From Aquimarina sp. BL5 (GTDB taxonomy: Bacteria; Bacteroidota; Bacteroidia; Flavobacteriales; Flavobacteriaceae): a stretch of 64,000 nucleotides of DNA. The translations under genes and the position numbers were made by a program. Below the pieces are notes generated by a model. It was not told where the DNA came from and ran no database searches. It worked only from the letters and a program-made list of their open reading frames with translations. Shown one piece after another: positions 46,370-55,700 of the stretch. Position 1 is the stretch's first letter; each line of letters begins with the position of its first letter. The stretch covers positions 5,928,501 to 5,992,500 of the forward strand of contig NZ_CP031963.1 in the NCBI RefSeq assembly GCF_003443675.1, written 5' to 3'.

Positions 46370-47562
46370 TGATCGTTAAACTTCTAAATAATATCCTTTC
46401 AGGAAACAGAATTCAATCTGTTCAGATCCATTTGGATGCTGATCAGAAAGAGTATAGTTTGGTTGAAATTCAGAAGAAAAATAATAACCTGGCTATTATA
46501 GAACGATATACTACCCAGAGTTTTGAAGAATTAATAACAAAAATCTCTAAAAACAAAGCTGTTATACTCTCAATTACAGGTATGGGAGTATTGTCTAAGA
46601 GGGTAAAAAATGATATAGGATACCAATCAAAAATAATATTCAATGCAGATCCCAATGATTTCTATTGGAGTGAGTATAGACAAGAAGAAGAAATTTTTGT
46701 TTCTGTAGCCAGAACAAAAATCGTGGATACGGAGATAGAATTATTCGATAAAGCTCAGATCTCAATAGTTGATTTTACTATTGGTCCTTTTGTTATGACT
46801 TCATTGAGTCCTCTTATGGAAGAAAAGGAGGTACATACAAAAAATACAATCTTACACTTTAGTAAAGAGTATTCGTTAGTAAATTTTGAAAAAAGAGAAG
46901 AACAAGGCATTCTTGAGTATTCGATTGGCGATGAAACCCTGTCTAATATGGATATCCTTTGTTTTGCAAATGCACTTAATAATTTATACCCAAATGATGC
47001 TATTAGTTCTGAAGCTAATACAATGTCTTCCAGAAAGGAAGAATTCGCCTTTAAGAAAGCATTTAATATTTTAGGAATTTTTACGCTTTCATTTTTCCTA
47101 GTCTCATTATTGATAAGCTATCTTTTACTAGGTCATTATCAGGAAGCACATCATAAAATACAGGTTGAATTAGGTCAGCAAAATGTGGCCTATTCTAAAT
47201 TAGTTTCATTAGAAAAGGACAAAGAGAATAAAGAGGCGATACTTAAGCAATCTGGCCTTAGTGATAGTAATTTTCTTAGTTTTTATATTGCTGAAATCAC
47301 TAAAAATGTTCCATCAGAGATTAATTTAAAGATGTTAAATATTTTTCCAACTACTTCTAAAATAAAAGCAGAACAACGAATCAACTTTAGTAATAACCTT
47401 ATAGAATTAGAAGGAACAGCTTCTTCTAATGCAGAGTTTACGTCCTGGATAAAAGAACTTAAAAGAGAACCTTGGATCAATAACTTAGAGATTATTGATT
47501 TTCAAAGAGAGAACAGAACGAATTCATTTAAAATCAAATTAATACTGAAATTCGATGTTTGA
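46369..47562 (+). CDS. PilM-PilN fusion / GspL-like platform protein
   Basis: This 397-residue protein has a cytoplasmic N-terminal part (about 1-225) that occupies the place of PilM or the actin-like GspL domain. Its sequence is divergent and no ATP-binding motif is clear. One membrane helix (232-254) is followed by a periplasmic coiled coil and a ferredoxin-like PilN domain (about 300-397, FYIAEITKNVPSEINLKML and ELEGTASSNAEFTSWIKEL). The architecture equals GspL. Start and stop overlap both neighbours (1 bp, 8 bp). Confidence 0.75.
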   Translation: MIVKLLNNILSGNRIQSVQIHLDADQKEYSLVEIQKKNNNLAIIERYTTQSFEELITKISKNKAVILSITGMGVLSKRVKNDIGYQSKIIFNADPNDFYWSEYRQEEEIFVSVARTKIVDTEIELFDKAQISIVDFTIGPFVMTSLSPLMEEKEVHTKNTILHFSKEYSLVNFEKREEQGILEYSIGDETLSNMDILCFANALNNLYPNDAISSEANTMSSRKEEFAFKKAFNILGIFTLSFFLVSLLISYLLLGHYQEAHHKIQVELGQQNVAYSKLVSLEKDKENKEAILKQSGLSDSNFLSFYIAEITKNVPSEINLKMLNIFPTTSKIKAEQRINFSNNLIELEGTASSNAEFTSWIKELKREPWINNLEIIDFQRENRTNSFKIKLILKFDV

Positions 47563-48082
47563 AAACCTATCATATAAAAAGAAGTTTTTTGCTTTACTAG
47601 CCTTGATGTTGGTTTTAGGTATAACCGCATATAAACGATCCTTTAGCATGACGCTAGATGCTGCTCAATTATTAGAAGAATCTAAACAGAAGTTAGAGAA
47701 AGTAAGTAACTCTCAGCAACGTATTACTAACTTGATTGCAGAAGTTTCATATTTAGACAAGCTAATAGGTAAGGAGGTGGCAAATCCGGATATAGTTCAG
47801 CAGGAAATTCTAAATACATTTACAGAAATAAATACGAATACCCAATTAGTAAAACTGGAAGCAATCCATAAAGCCAGTGATGAATATTTTAATATTTATA
47901 CGAATCGATTGATTCTAACTGGGAATTATGGTGATCTCCTAAAAACGACCTATAACTACGAAAAAGCTTTTGATTTTTCTAGGGTGGTAAGCCTCCAGTT
48001 TTATATTGAAAAAGAACCAAGAACACGAAGAAAAAAATTATTTGAACAAATTATATTTCAGAATTATGAAAAAATACGTTAG
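47555..48082 (+). CDS. PilO/GspM-like alignment protein
   Basis: This 175-residue protein has a short cytoplasmic N-terminus and one membrane helix (about 11-26). A periplasmic coiled coil follows (AAQLLEESKQKLEKVSNSQQRI), then a small alpha/beta domain (TNTQLVKLEAIHKASDEYFNI, LTGNYGDLLKTTYNYEKAFDFSRVVSLQFYI). This topology and position match PilO or GspM, the partner of PilN/GspL. The -GNYGDLLK- strand is typical of the PilO ferredoxin-like fold. It overlaps both neighbouring genes. Confidence 0.82.
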   Translation: MFENLSYKKKFFALLALMLVLGITAYKRSFSMTLDAAQLLEESKQKLEKVSNSQQRITNLIAEVSYLDKLIGKEVANPDIVQQEILNTFTEINTNTQLVKLEAIHKASDEYFNIYTNRLILTGNYGDLLKTTYNYEKAFDFSRVVSLQFYIEKEPRTRRKKLFEQIIFQNYEKIR

Positions 48083-49037
48083 TTATATAACCATAGTATG
48101 TATAAGCTTTTTTATAGGCTGTGATGATATTATTGAAGACGATATTACCAATGATTTAGTGACAATTACTGCGCCAGAGGATATGGAACAGATCGAAGGG
48201 AATTCGGTACAGTTTAGATGGAATGGAATTGATGGAGCGGACGAGTATCGAATACAAATCAACAATAAAATTTCAAACAGTGTTATCTTAGATTCTCTTG
48301 TTAATACTACTCTTTTTAATTATACTATGAATCCAGGATCATATTTATGGAGAGTAAGAGGAGAAAATTTTGCGTATCAGACTGCATATTCTTTTAATTC
48401 GGATTTTACTGTAATTCCGTCGATAGACCTTTCTGATCAAGTGGTAACGTTAGAGAGCCCTCTTAATGAAGAATTTCTGAATAATACAGATATTACTTTT
48501 TCATGGCAACCAATTAGTACGGCTACTTCTTATAAGATTAAGATTTCGAAAATAGAGGGAAGTATAGAAACTCTTATTTTCGATAATGAAGGTAATGATA
48601 TTAATAGTACATCTATAACTATAGGAAATTCTGTGATACCAGAAGACGCTAGATATAAATGGGAAATACAGGCTATAAATGCTTCAAGTATGACCATGTT
48701 TTTTTCGAATTTCTTTTCTATAGATACTCAGAATCCTCCAGAACCAGTTTTGACAGAGCCTACTACAGGTCAGACCGGTTCTGTAAATCAGGAAATCAGT
48801 TTTAAATGGACGTATACGGATACAGGAGCGATAACATCGGGAATTACGAGTAAAATCCAGATAGCTACTGATGATAGTTTTAACAACGTTATAGAAACAA
48901 ATTCTAATCCACTAACTACGAACGAGTATACATTTACTTTTACAGTAGCAGACACTTATTTTTGGAAAGTAAAGGGAGAAGATGATGCAGGAAATTCAGG
49001 TGAGTTTAGTGAAGCAAATCAAATAATTATTAATTAA
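48066..49037 (+). CDS. Lipoprotein with fibronectin type III repeats
   Basis: The protein has 323 residues from the ATG at 48066. That start gives a signal peptide with lipobox FFIGC (Cys at 19), followed by acidic DDIIEDDIT, suggesting outer-membrane placement. An in-frame ATG at 48006 lies deeper in the previous gene and lacks a signal. Three FN3-like beta sandwiches follow (FRWNGIDGADEYRIQIN, FSWQPISTATSYKIKI, FKWTYTDTGAITSGI). It sits between the PilO-like and PilP-like genes, coupled by overlaps to both, so it is probably part of the machine, perhaps a pilotin-like or surface subunit. Confidence 0.8.
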   Translation: MKKYVSYITIVCISFFIGCDDIIEDDITNDLVTITAPEDMEQIEGNSVQFRWNGIDGADEYRIQINNKISNSVILDSLVNTTLFNYTMNPGSYLWRVRGENFAYQTAYSFNSDFTVIPSIDLSDQVVTLESPLNEEFLNNTDITFSWQPISTATSYKIKISKIEGSIETLIFDNEGNDINSTSITIGNSVIPEDARYKWEIQAINASSMTMFFSNFFSIDTQNPPEPVLTEPTTGQTGSVNQEISFKWTYTDTGAITSGITSKIQIATDDSFNNVIETNSNPLTTNEYTFTFTVADTYFWKVKGEDDAGNSGEFSEANQIIIN

Positions 49038-49525
49038 TGCAAAAGAAAAAGATTAATAAAGCTTTGATTATTGCAGTTGCTCTGATTTGGGGAGTGGTTA
49101 TTTATAAGTTTGCCGCTCCATATTTTTTAACCAATGATATGGTAGTTACAGCAGATGCTCTTGTTAGTCCGCCCAAAATATTCTTAAGAAAGAAGGATAC
49201 TTTTAATCTAAATATACCAGATAGGGATCCTTTTTTAGGGAAAATAATAAGTAAAAGAAAGACTACAGTATCTGTTCCCTCTAGATCTCAAAAGAAGTCA
49301 CGATCTAAAACAGTTGTAGCCAAGAATTGGCCCAGAATTGAATACTTAGGTTTTATAAAATCAAAGGAGAGTAAGTCCCGATTAGGATTGTTACGAGTAA
49401 ATGGTGTTTTAAAAAGAGTGCGTAATGGAGCTGATATACAAGGCGTGAAAGTCAAAACTATTTCTCAAGATAAGATAACCCTTCAATTCCAAAAAGACAT
49501 CAAAGATTTCCTGAAATCCAATTAA
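49037..49525 (+). CDS. PilP/GspC-like inner-membrane connector
   Basis: This 162-residue protein has an N-terminal anchor (about 8-26) and a proline/charged linker. The DRDPFLGKI motif (residues after FNLNIP) is characteristic of PilP/GspC-type linkers. A small beta domain follows (RIEYLGFIKSKESKSRLGLLRVNG and VKTISQDKITLQF), the homology-region fold that contacts the secretin N0 domain. It is the last gene of the operon, starting one base inside the preceding stop (TAATG), and a terminator follows at 49595-49633. Confidence 0.8.
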   Translation: MQKKKINKALIIAVALIWGVVIYKFAAPYFLTNDMVVTADALVSPPKIFLRKKDTFNLNIPDRDPFLGKIISKRKTTVSVPSRSQKKSRSKTVVAKNWPRIEYLGFIKSKESKSRLGLLRVNGVLKRVRNGADIQGVKVKTISQDKITLQFQKDIKDFLKSN

Positions 49526-49934
49526 TAGATTATTGTTTTTTTGCTGAATGTAATGGAAAATACTTAGTATATATTTCATAATATATATACTATTAAAAAG
49601 GCTTTGATACGCTAAGATGTGTCAAGGCTTTTTCTGTAATATAGTTTTTTTGAAAAAAAATGAATTTTCACGGTAACATTTGAATTGTTAAAGACACAAA
49701 CTTATAGAGAAAAGTAAAATACTTTATTATCTCTTTAATATTGGGATGATAAAATATTACTAATTAATGATAATAAACTGGGAGATATTAATTTATAGGG
49801 TTTTGGAAGAATTTTTGGAAGAATCGTATGTTTTTAAGCAAATTATTAATAAACAATTAAATGTTAAAAAGTTTACGGTTTTAGCTTACTATTTTGATTT
49901 CTTTAACATATATTTGCCCTCCCAAAATAAAAAA
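49526..49934. other. Intergenic gap after the pilus-like operon
   Basis: The gap contains the operon terminator (49595-49633). An open frame from 49767 runs into the next gene, but its first 56 codons look non-coding, so I count it as leader DNA of the OmpH-like gene. Otherwise AT-rich without visible features. Confidence 0.5.
49595..49633 (+). terminator. Intrinsic terminator of the pilus-like operon
   Basis: AAAAAG plus CTTTGATAC (49595-49610, one bulged G) pairs with 49619-49633 (GTGTCAAGGCTTTTT), 15 pairs including G-U. The T run lies in the descending arm. Confidence 0.8.
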
Positions 49935-50456
49935 ATGACCATCTTGAAAAAAAATTACACTACTCTGTTGGTAATTTGCAATATCTTGCTTTTAATTACC
50001 ATATTCACTTTATTTTCATTTTGTTTTTTAAGTAGATCCGAATCAAACATTGTCTATGTTGACAATGTTACATTGTTTAATGGATTTAATATGTCCAAAG
50101 ACCTTGGAAAGATCAATAATGAGAAAATTACAAAACAAAAGAAAAAATTAGATAGTCTGTATACCATCTATTCAATCTTCAAAGAACAGAAGAATACAGA
50201 AAAAGCTACATCACTAGAAATTCAGTTGCGATCGGAGGATCAGGAATTAAGAAAAATCAACGAATATTTTTCTAATGATGTGAGCCAACAAGTCTGGAAC
50301 CGATTAAATCAATACATAAAGGAATACGGAGAAGCAAATGAATATAAAATCATCCTAGGAACTCAAGGTAATGGTAACATTATGTTTGCTGAGGATGGAA
50401 TCGATATTACAGAAAAAATATTAGAATACGCTAATAATAAATACGAAGGGAATTAA
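49935..50456 (+). CDS. OmpH-like (Skp family) coiled-coil protein
   Basis: The protein has 174 residues from the ATG at 49935, which gives a proper N-terminal membrane anchor (about 10-31). An upstream ATG at 49767 only adds a non-typical extension. The rest is a hairpin of helices framed by short strands (NIVYVDNVTLFNGFNM at the start, KIILGTQGNGNIMFAEDGIDIT at the end), the OmpH/Skp chaperone pattern. An anchored Skp-like protein next to large surface-protein genes could chaperone them across the periplasm; this is inference from context. Confidence 0.72.
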   Translation: MTILKKNYTTLLVICNILLLITIFTLFSFCFLSRSESNIVYVDNVTLFNGFNMSKDLGKINNEKITKQKKKLDSLYTIYSIFKEQKNTEKATSLEIQLRSEDQELRKINEYFSNDVSQQVWNRLNQYIKEYGEANEYKIILGTQGNGNIMFAEDGIDITEKILEYANNKYEGN

Positions 50457-50506
50457 AAAATATTGGAATTAATAGTTGCGTATGTACGCCAGTTAAAAGA
50501 GAATTT

Positions 50507-51910
50507 ATGAGAATGATAACTACTAAATTGTTTGCGGTATTTGTATTTACATCAATTACCACTTTTGCACAAAATAACACAACAAATGAAGGGGTGAACT
50601 CTGGAGAACAAGGGGATAATAATAGTTTTTTTGGAGTAAATTCTGGACGTAATAATACAGCTAATAATAATAGCTTTTTCGGTGCAAACTCGGGTCAGAG
50701 CAACACTATAGGACAAACAAATGTTTTTGTAGGGAGAAATTCTGGTCGTAATAATATAGAAGGAAGTAATAATGTTTTTACAGGTAATGCGGCTGGATTC
50801 AATAATGCTTCTGGAAATTTTAATACATTTTTAGGAACCTTTGCCGGTAGGGAGAACATCGAAGGAAGAAGAAATGTTTTTATAGGTGGAAATGCTGGAA
50901 GAAATTCTATAGGGAATGCAAATATCCTTATTGGATATAGAGCTGGTTTTAATGAAACTGGAAACAATAAATTAATTATTGAAAATTCGGATTCAGATAC
51001 TCCTTTAATCTACGGAGATTTCGCTACAGATCAATTGGGAATTAATACCAATACCATTCCTGAGGGGTATAATTTTGCTGTGGGTGGTGGTGCTAGTATT
51101 AGTGAAGATCTTGACGCTAATAGTGTTACGATAGGAGTAAGTGAAATTGCTGACAGTAATTGGAGACGACTCCAAATTGGTCGGGAAATTGAACCAGGTA
51201 GAAGAAATTTTAATTTTGTAGTTTCTCCGAATTCAGAAACCACAGAATATTTAGCGTTTGGTATAAGTGATAAAAATAAAATAAGTAGGCAAAGTAATTA
51301 TTTTAGAGATGATTTTTCCAGAATTTCCTATATGAGTAATAGGAATCAATATTTTTTCACATTAGATCATAATGATAGAGAAGGGCAAAATCAGGCAGCG
51401 ATACAAATGCCTCTGGAAAACTCTAAAATTGTAATTGCTGGATTTGGAGATTATTTAGAAGATCAAGGACATAAATTAATTGTAAAAGACGGTACTGCAT
51501 TGATTGAAAATGCTATTTATACAAATGGACGAATAGCCATCGGTACTACAGAAGATGATCCAGGGTATGCGCTTACAGTAAAAGGAAAAGTGCACGTTCA
51601 AGAAGTAAAGGTTGACCTTTTGGGGGTTCTTGCACCGGATTATGTATTCTATGAAGACTACAAATTAAAAACTTTAGAACAAGTTGAAGATTATATTGAT
51701 CAAGAAGGACACTTGCCTAATATTCCATCTGCATCAGAAATGGAAAAAGAAGGTGTGAACCTTAAAGAGATGAATATGAAATTGCTGGAGAAAGTCGAAG
51801 AACTTACGTTATATACTATTGCACAAGAAAAAGCAATAAGAGAACAGCGAGAAGCAAATAATACATTAGAAAAACGTTTGCAAAAATTGGAGGAGCTACT
51901 AAAGCAATAA
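50507..51910 (+). CDS. YadA-head-repeat / tail-fibre-like surface protein
   Basis: This 467-residue secreted protein has a signal peptide (about 1-21). It contains eight head repeats of about 16 residues on the pattern N-x-F-x-G-x-x-(S/A)-G (NSFFGVNSGRNN, NVFTGNAAGFNN, NTFLGTFAG, NVFIGGNAG), forming a trimeric beta roll. A middle beta region follows. The C-terminus is typical of Bacteroidota tail-fibre-like proteins: DYVFYEDYKLKTLEQVEDYI, EGHLPNIPSASEMEKEG, and a trimeric coiled coil to the end. It has neither a YadA membrane anchor nor a T9SS domain, so its export route past the periplasm is unclear. Confidence 0.85.
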   Translation: MRMITTKLFAVFVFTSITTFAQNNTTNEGVNSGEQGDNNSFFGVNSGRNNTANNNSFFGANSGQSNTIGQTNVFVGRNSGRNNIEGSNNVFTGNAAGFNNASGNFNTFLGTFAGRENIEGRRNVFIGGNAGRNSIGNANILIGYRAGFNETGNNKLIIENSDSDTPLIYGDFATDQLGINTNTIPEGYNFAVGGGASISEDLDANSVTIGVSEIADSNWRRLQIGREIEPGRRNFNFVVSPNSETTEYLAFGISDKNKISRQSNYFRDDFSRISYMSNRNQYFFTLDHNDREGQNQAAIQMPLENSKIVIAGFGDYLEDQGHKLIVKDGTALIENAIYTNGRIAIGTTEDDPGYALTVKGKVHVQEVKVDLLGVLAPDYVFYEDYKLKTLEQVEDYIDQEGHLPNIPSASEMEKEGVNLKEMNMKLLEKVEELTLYTIAQEKAIREQREANNTLEKRLQKLEELLKQ

Positions 51911-51942
51911 TCTCAAATATTTAAATCACAATTTTTAGAATT

Positions 51943-52536
51943 ATGATATTCAAAAAGGAATATATCTTCTTTTTGATTGGGATTCTTTTGTTTGTATCCT
52001 GCCAAAAAGAAAAGATAACACCAGTATCAGATAACGAATATAAGCTGTTTAATTTGGAACAAGCTGGTTGGAAATCTAAATCTGTTTCGCATTTATTTTC
52101 GGAAATAGAATACAAGGCAACATTGGTTCCATTACAATATTATATTCTAAAAAATGAAGGAAGCGACAACTTACAAAAAGTCGATTCCATTTATGAGTCT
52201 CTTAAAAATGAGCGAATTATAGAAGTAGAGTTTCAACAAGAAAAAGAAGATGACTTACTGAAAGAGATATATACAAACAGAGATTATGAAAGCTCAGTAA
52301 AGTATATGTCCTTTTATATAGAGAAAGATTTTAAGGTAGTCACGCAAAAAGGCGATACAGTCAATTGTTCTGGAGTTACGTTTGAGCGTAATTTCAAAGT
52401 TGCACCCTTTAAAAGATTGCTGCTCCATTTTGGTAATATTCCAGAACAAGAAAATATTAAACTGATATATAACGATAATTTATTCGGTAACGGATTAATG
52501 AAGTTTAATTTTAAAGAAACACCTATTAAGTTGTAA
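51943..52536 (+). CDS. Lipoprotein of unknown function
   Basis: This 197-residue protein has lipobox LLFVSC (Cys20), followed by QKEK, which suggests anchoring in the inner leaflet or periplasmic side rather than surface export. The mature domain mixes strands and helices (YILKNEGSDNLQKVDSIYESLKNE, FYIEKDFKVVTQKGDTVNCSGVTFERN). No family is recognised. It lies in the same orientation between the head-repeat protein and the giant SpvB-like protein, and may share their transcript. Confidence 0.7.
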   Translation: MIFKKEYIFFLIGILLFVSCQKEKITPVSDNEYKLFNLEQAGWKSKSVSHLFSEIEYKATLVPLQYYILKNEGSDNLQKVDSIYESLKNERIIEVEFQQEKEDDLLKEIYTNRDYESSVKYMSFYIEKDFKVVTQKGDTVNCSGVTFERNFKVAPFKRLLLHFGNIPEQENIKLIYNDNLFGNGLMKFNFKETPIKL

Positions 52537-52733
52537 TACAGTGTGTTGTTTTTAGCAAAAACGAATAAGTACATATTTTTTTAAAAAAGCTCAAAAATAG
52601 AGGTAACATTTTGTCTATTAATGGCATTAAATATATACAACAATGATAATTGTTGGAATGAGATAGATAAAATGATCCTTGTTAGAGATATTTTGATATT
52701 AAATAACAAAAATTATAACACAGACTAAGTGAT

Positions 52734-55700
52734 ATGATCAATACAATACGAAAGAGTAGGGTAACAAAGGTAATTGCAAGTTATTTGGCAATCCAGATGA
52801 TAATTCAGATGGCACAGCCTATGCAATTATTTGCATTGACTAGTGGGCCATCACAACCAGAGTTTAATTCATTTACACCTATTGGGACTTCTGATATGGT
52901 GAATTTGTCTTCTGGGAATTTTAATTATAATATCCCGATTATGGATGTGGGTGGATATCCATTAAACTTAGCGTATGATTCTGGTGTAACGATGGATCAG
53001 GAAGCTTCTTGGACAGGATTAGGTTGGAACCTTAATATAGGTCAGATTAATAGACAGGTACGTGGTATTCCGGATGATTTCAAAGGGGATTTGATGGAAT
53101 ATGAGAATAACATGAAACCTAATGTTACGGTGGGTATTCATACAGCACTGGATCCACAGGTTTTTGGTATAGAAAAACCAGATGGTGTTGCTAAACCTCC
53201 AAAACCCTCGCCTGATGAAGACCCTGTACCAACTATTAGTATCGGAATGGGGATTAATTATAATAATTATACTGGAATTTCTTTTAAACCATCATTCGGA
53301 TTGAACTTTCAACTTACGGATAATGTGAAGGTTGGGTTTGAGGCATCAAGCTCTGCAACAGATGGCGCTACGATAGCTCCTAATGTGAGTGCTAAAGGGG
53401 GTAGCAAATCAATTTTTAAAGGTGCAGTAGGAGGAACCCTTAATGCAGGAGTATCTTACAATTCTAATCGAGGGTTGACTTCTTTTAATATGTCAGCAAG
53501 TATTGATACAAAACCTTTTAAGGTTGGTGAAAATACTAAAGGTAAGGATGCCGAGAATTCATTTTCTACTAGCGGTTCAGGTAGTATTTCTTTTACAAAT
53601 CCAACTTGGACTCCACGCAAACGAACTGCGTTTACAGATATCAATGGTACGGTAGCAGTTTCTGTTGGTGGAGATATATGGGGATTAGATGGAGAATTTG
53701 AGCTTTCTGCAATGGGATCTGTACAAAAAATTAAGGATCCAATTAGAACTGAAAAAGCATATGGATATGAATTTACCGGGTTCGCAGAAACGAATGATAT
53801 CCTTGATTATAATAGAGAAAAAGAGCAGTTAATAGGTAAAAACACACTAGCATTGCCTACAACTACTTATACATATGATTTATATAGCGTTCAGGGCCAA
53901 GGTGCGGGAGGAATGTTTAGACCTTTTCGTTCTCAGGTAGGACAAATTAACGATGAGTTTATACAAGACGAAAGCGATAGCTTTAGTCTTGGAGTAGAAA
54001 TAGAACCAGGAACTGGACAACATGTAGGGGTTAATTTTACAACAGCTCCTTCAGAAAGTCATACAGGTATTTGGAATACAAAAGCATTAAAGCATTTTAA
54101 ACAAGAAAGGGAAGATACTAGAAAAGGCGATGAAAAATTAGATTATGAGCCTGTATATTTTAAATATATCGGAGAACCACGTGTAGATGCAGATCAACAA
54201 TTATTTACTGATTTAGGAGGATATGATCCAGTTATGTTTAAAATAGGTGGAAGTAAAAAAAGTTTTAATAAATATGCTGATAACCAGTTTCTAAAAAAAA
54301 CATATAATGCTGATCTAACGCAAGGAGAATATGCTCCTCTACCCAGTTTTTCTTCTAAGTTCAAAAGGCAAACTAGGGATGTACGAAATCAGAATGTTCA
54401 AAAACTCACTAAAAAAGAACTTAAGGGTTTTTATAAAAAAGAATATTACAATCAAAGAGTTAATACGAATGCTGCTGCACATCATACGGCAGAGATTAGA
54501 GTACAAAACGCAGATGGTTCTACCTATGTATTTGGAGAAACTGCTTATAATAAAGTAAAAGAGGAAGTTACTTTTACTACAGATAGTAATACGTATAACT
54601 GTGCAACCGGATTAGTAACTTATAATCAGGGAGAGAATTCTACAGGAAATAGCAGTGGTATCGATAACTTTTTTAGTGGTACAAAAACACCTGCCTATGC
54701 ACATACGTATCTATTGTCATCTGTGTTATCATCAGATTATGAGGATCTTAGCGGTGATGGCCCTACGGATGATGATTTAGGAGCATACACTAATTTTATC
54801 TATACGAATAAAGAGGATGCCTACAAATGGAGAGTTCCTTATAGTAAAGCTCCGAGGCAAGCTTCCTATGATGCAGGTCTTAATACGAGTAGGTCTGATC
54901 AAAAAGGAAATTACATTTATGGAGAAAAAGAAATAAAATATATTGATAAAATTGTAACAAAAACTCACGTAGCAATTTTTGAATTGTCGCCACGTAAAGA
55001 TGCTAGAGGAGCTGCAGGAAAAGATGGGGGAATTCCTTCTTCAGGAAGTCAACAAATGTATAAAATTAATAAAATCCGATTATACTCTAAACCAGAGGCT
55101 ATAGCAGCAAATATTTTGGATAATGATACAGAGAATGATTTACCGATTACTGCAATTAAAACAGCTCATTTTGTATATGATTACTCCCAGTGTAAAAATA
55201 TAGAGAACAATCATGGAGAGACTCCAGATGAACCTCATGAGTTAAGTAATCAGGGTGGTAAATTGACTTTGCAAAAGGTGTATTTTACCTATAGAGAATC
55301 TGAAATGGGAAAATATACTCCCTATACTTTTAATTATGGAACGGGCGAGTATGTAGATGGGAAATGGGTTCAGGATACCAAGTCAAATCCTGATTATAAC
55401 ATGAAATCGTATGACATATGGGGTAATTATAAGCCTAATATTGATGGAGGGTGTAGTACGATAGATCCAATTACAGCTCCAGAATTTCCTTATGTGCAAC
55501 AAGAAGATCAGCCTCTACAGAATTCATATGCATCTGCCTGGACATTAACATCTATTGATTTACCATCGGGAGGGCGAATGGAAATGGAATATGAAACAGA
55601 TGATTATCAGTATGTTCAGGACAGAAAAGCGATGCAAATGTTTAAAGTAGTTGGGGCTGGAGAAAATGCTACTTCTTCTGATCCAGAATCAAATCATAAA

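Noticed and set aside
49767..49934. N-terminal extension of the OmpH-like protein
   Set aside because: The 56 extra codons would bury the membrane anchor inside the protein; the ATG at 49935 gives a normal anchored Skp-like protein.
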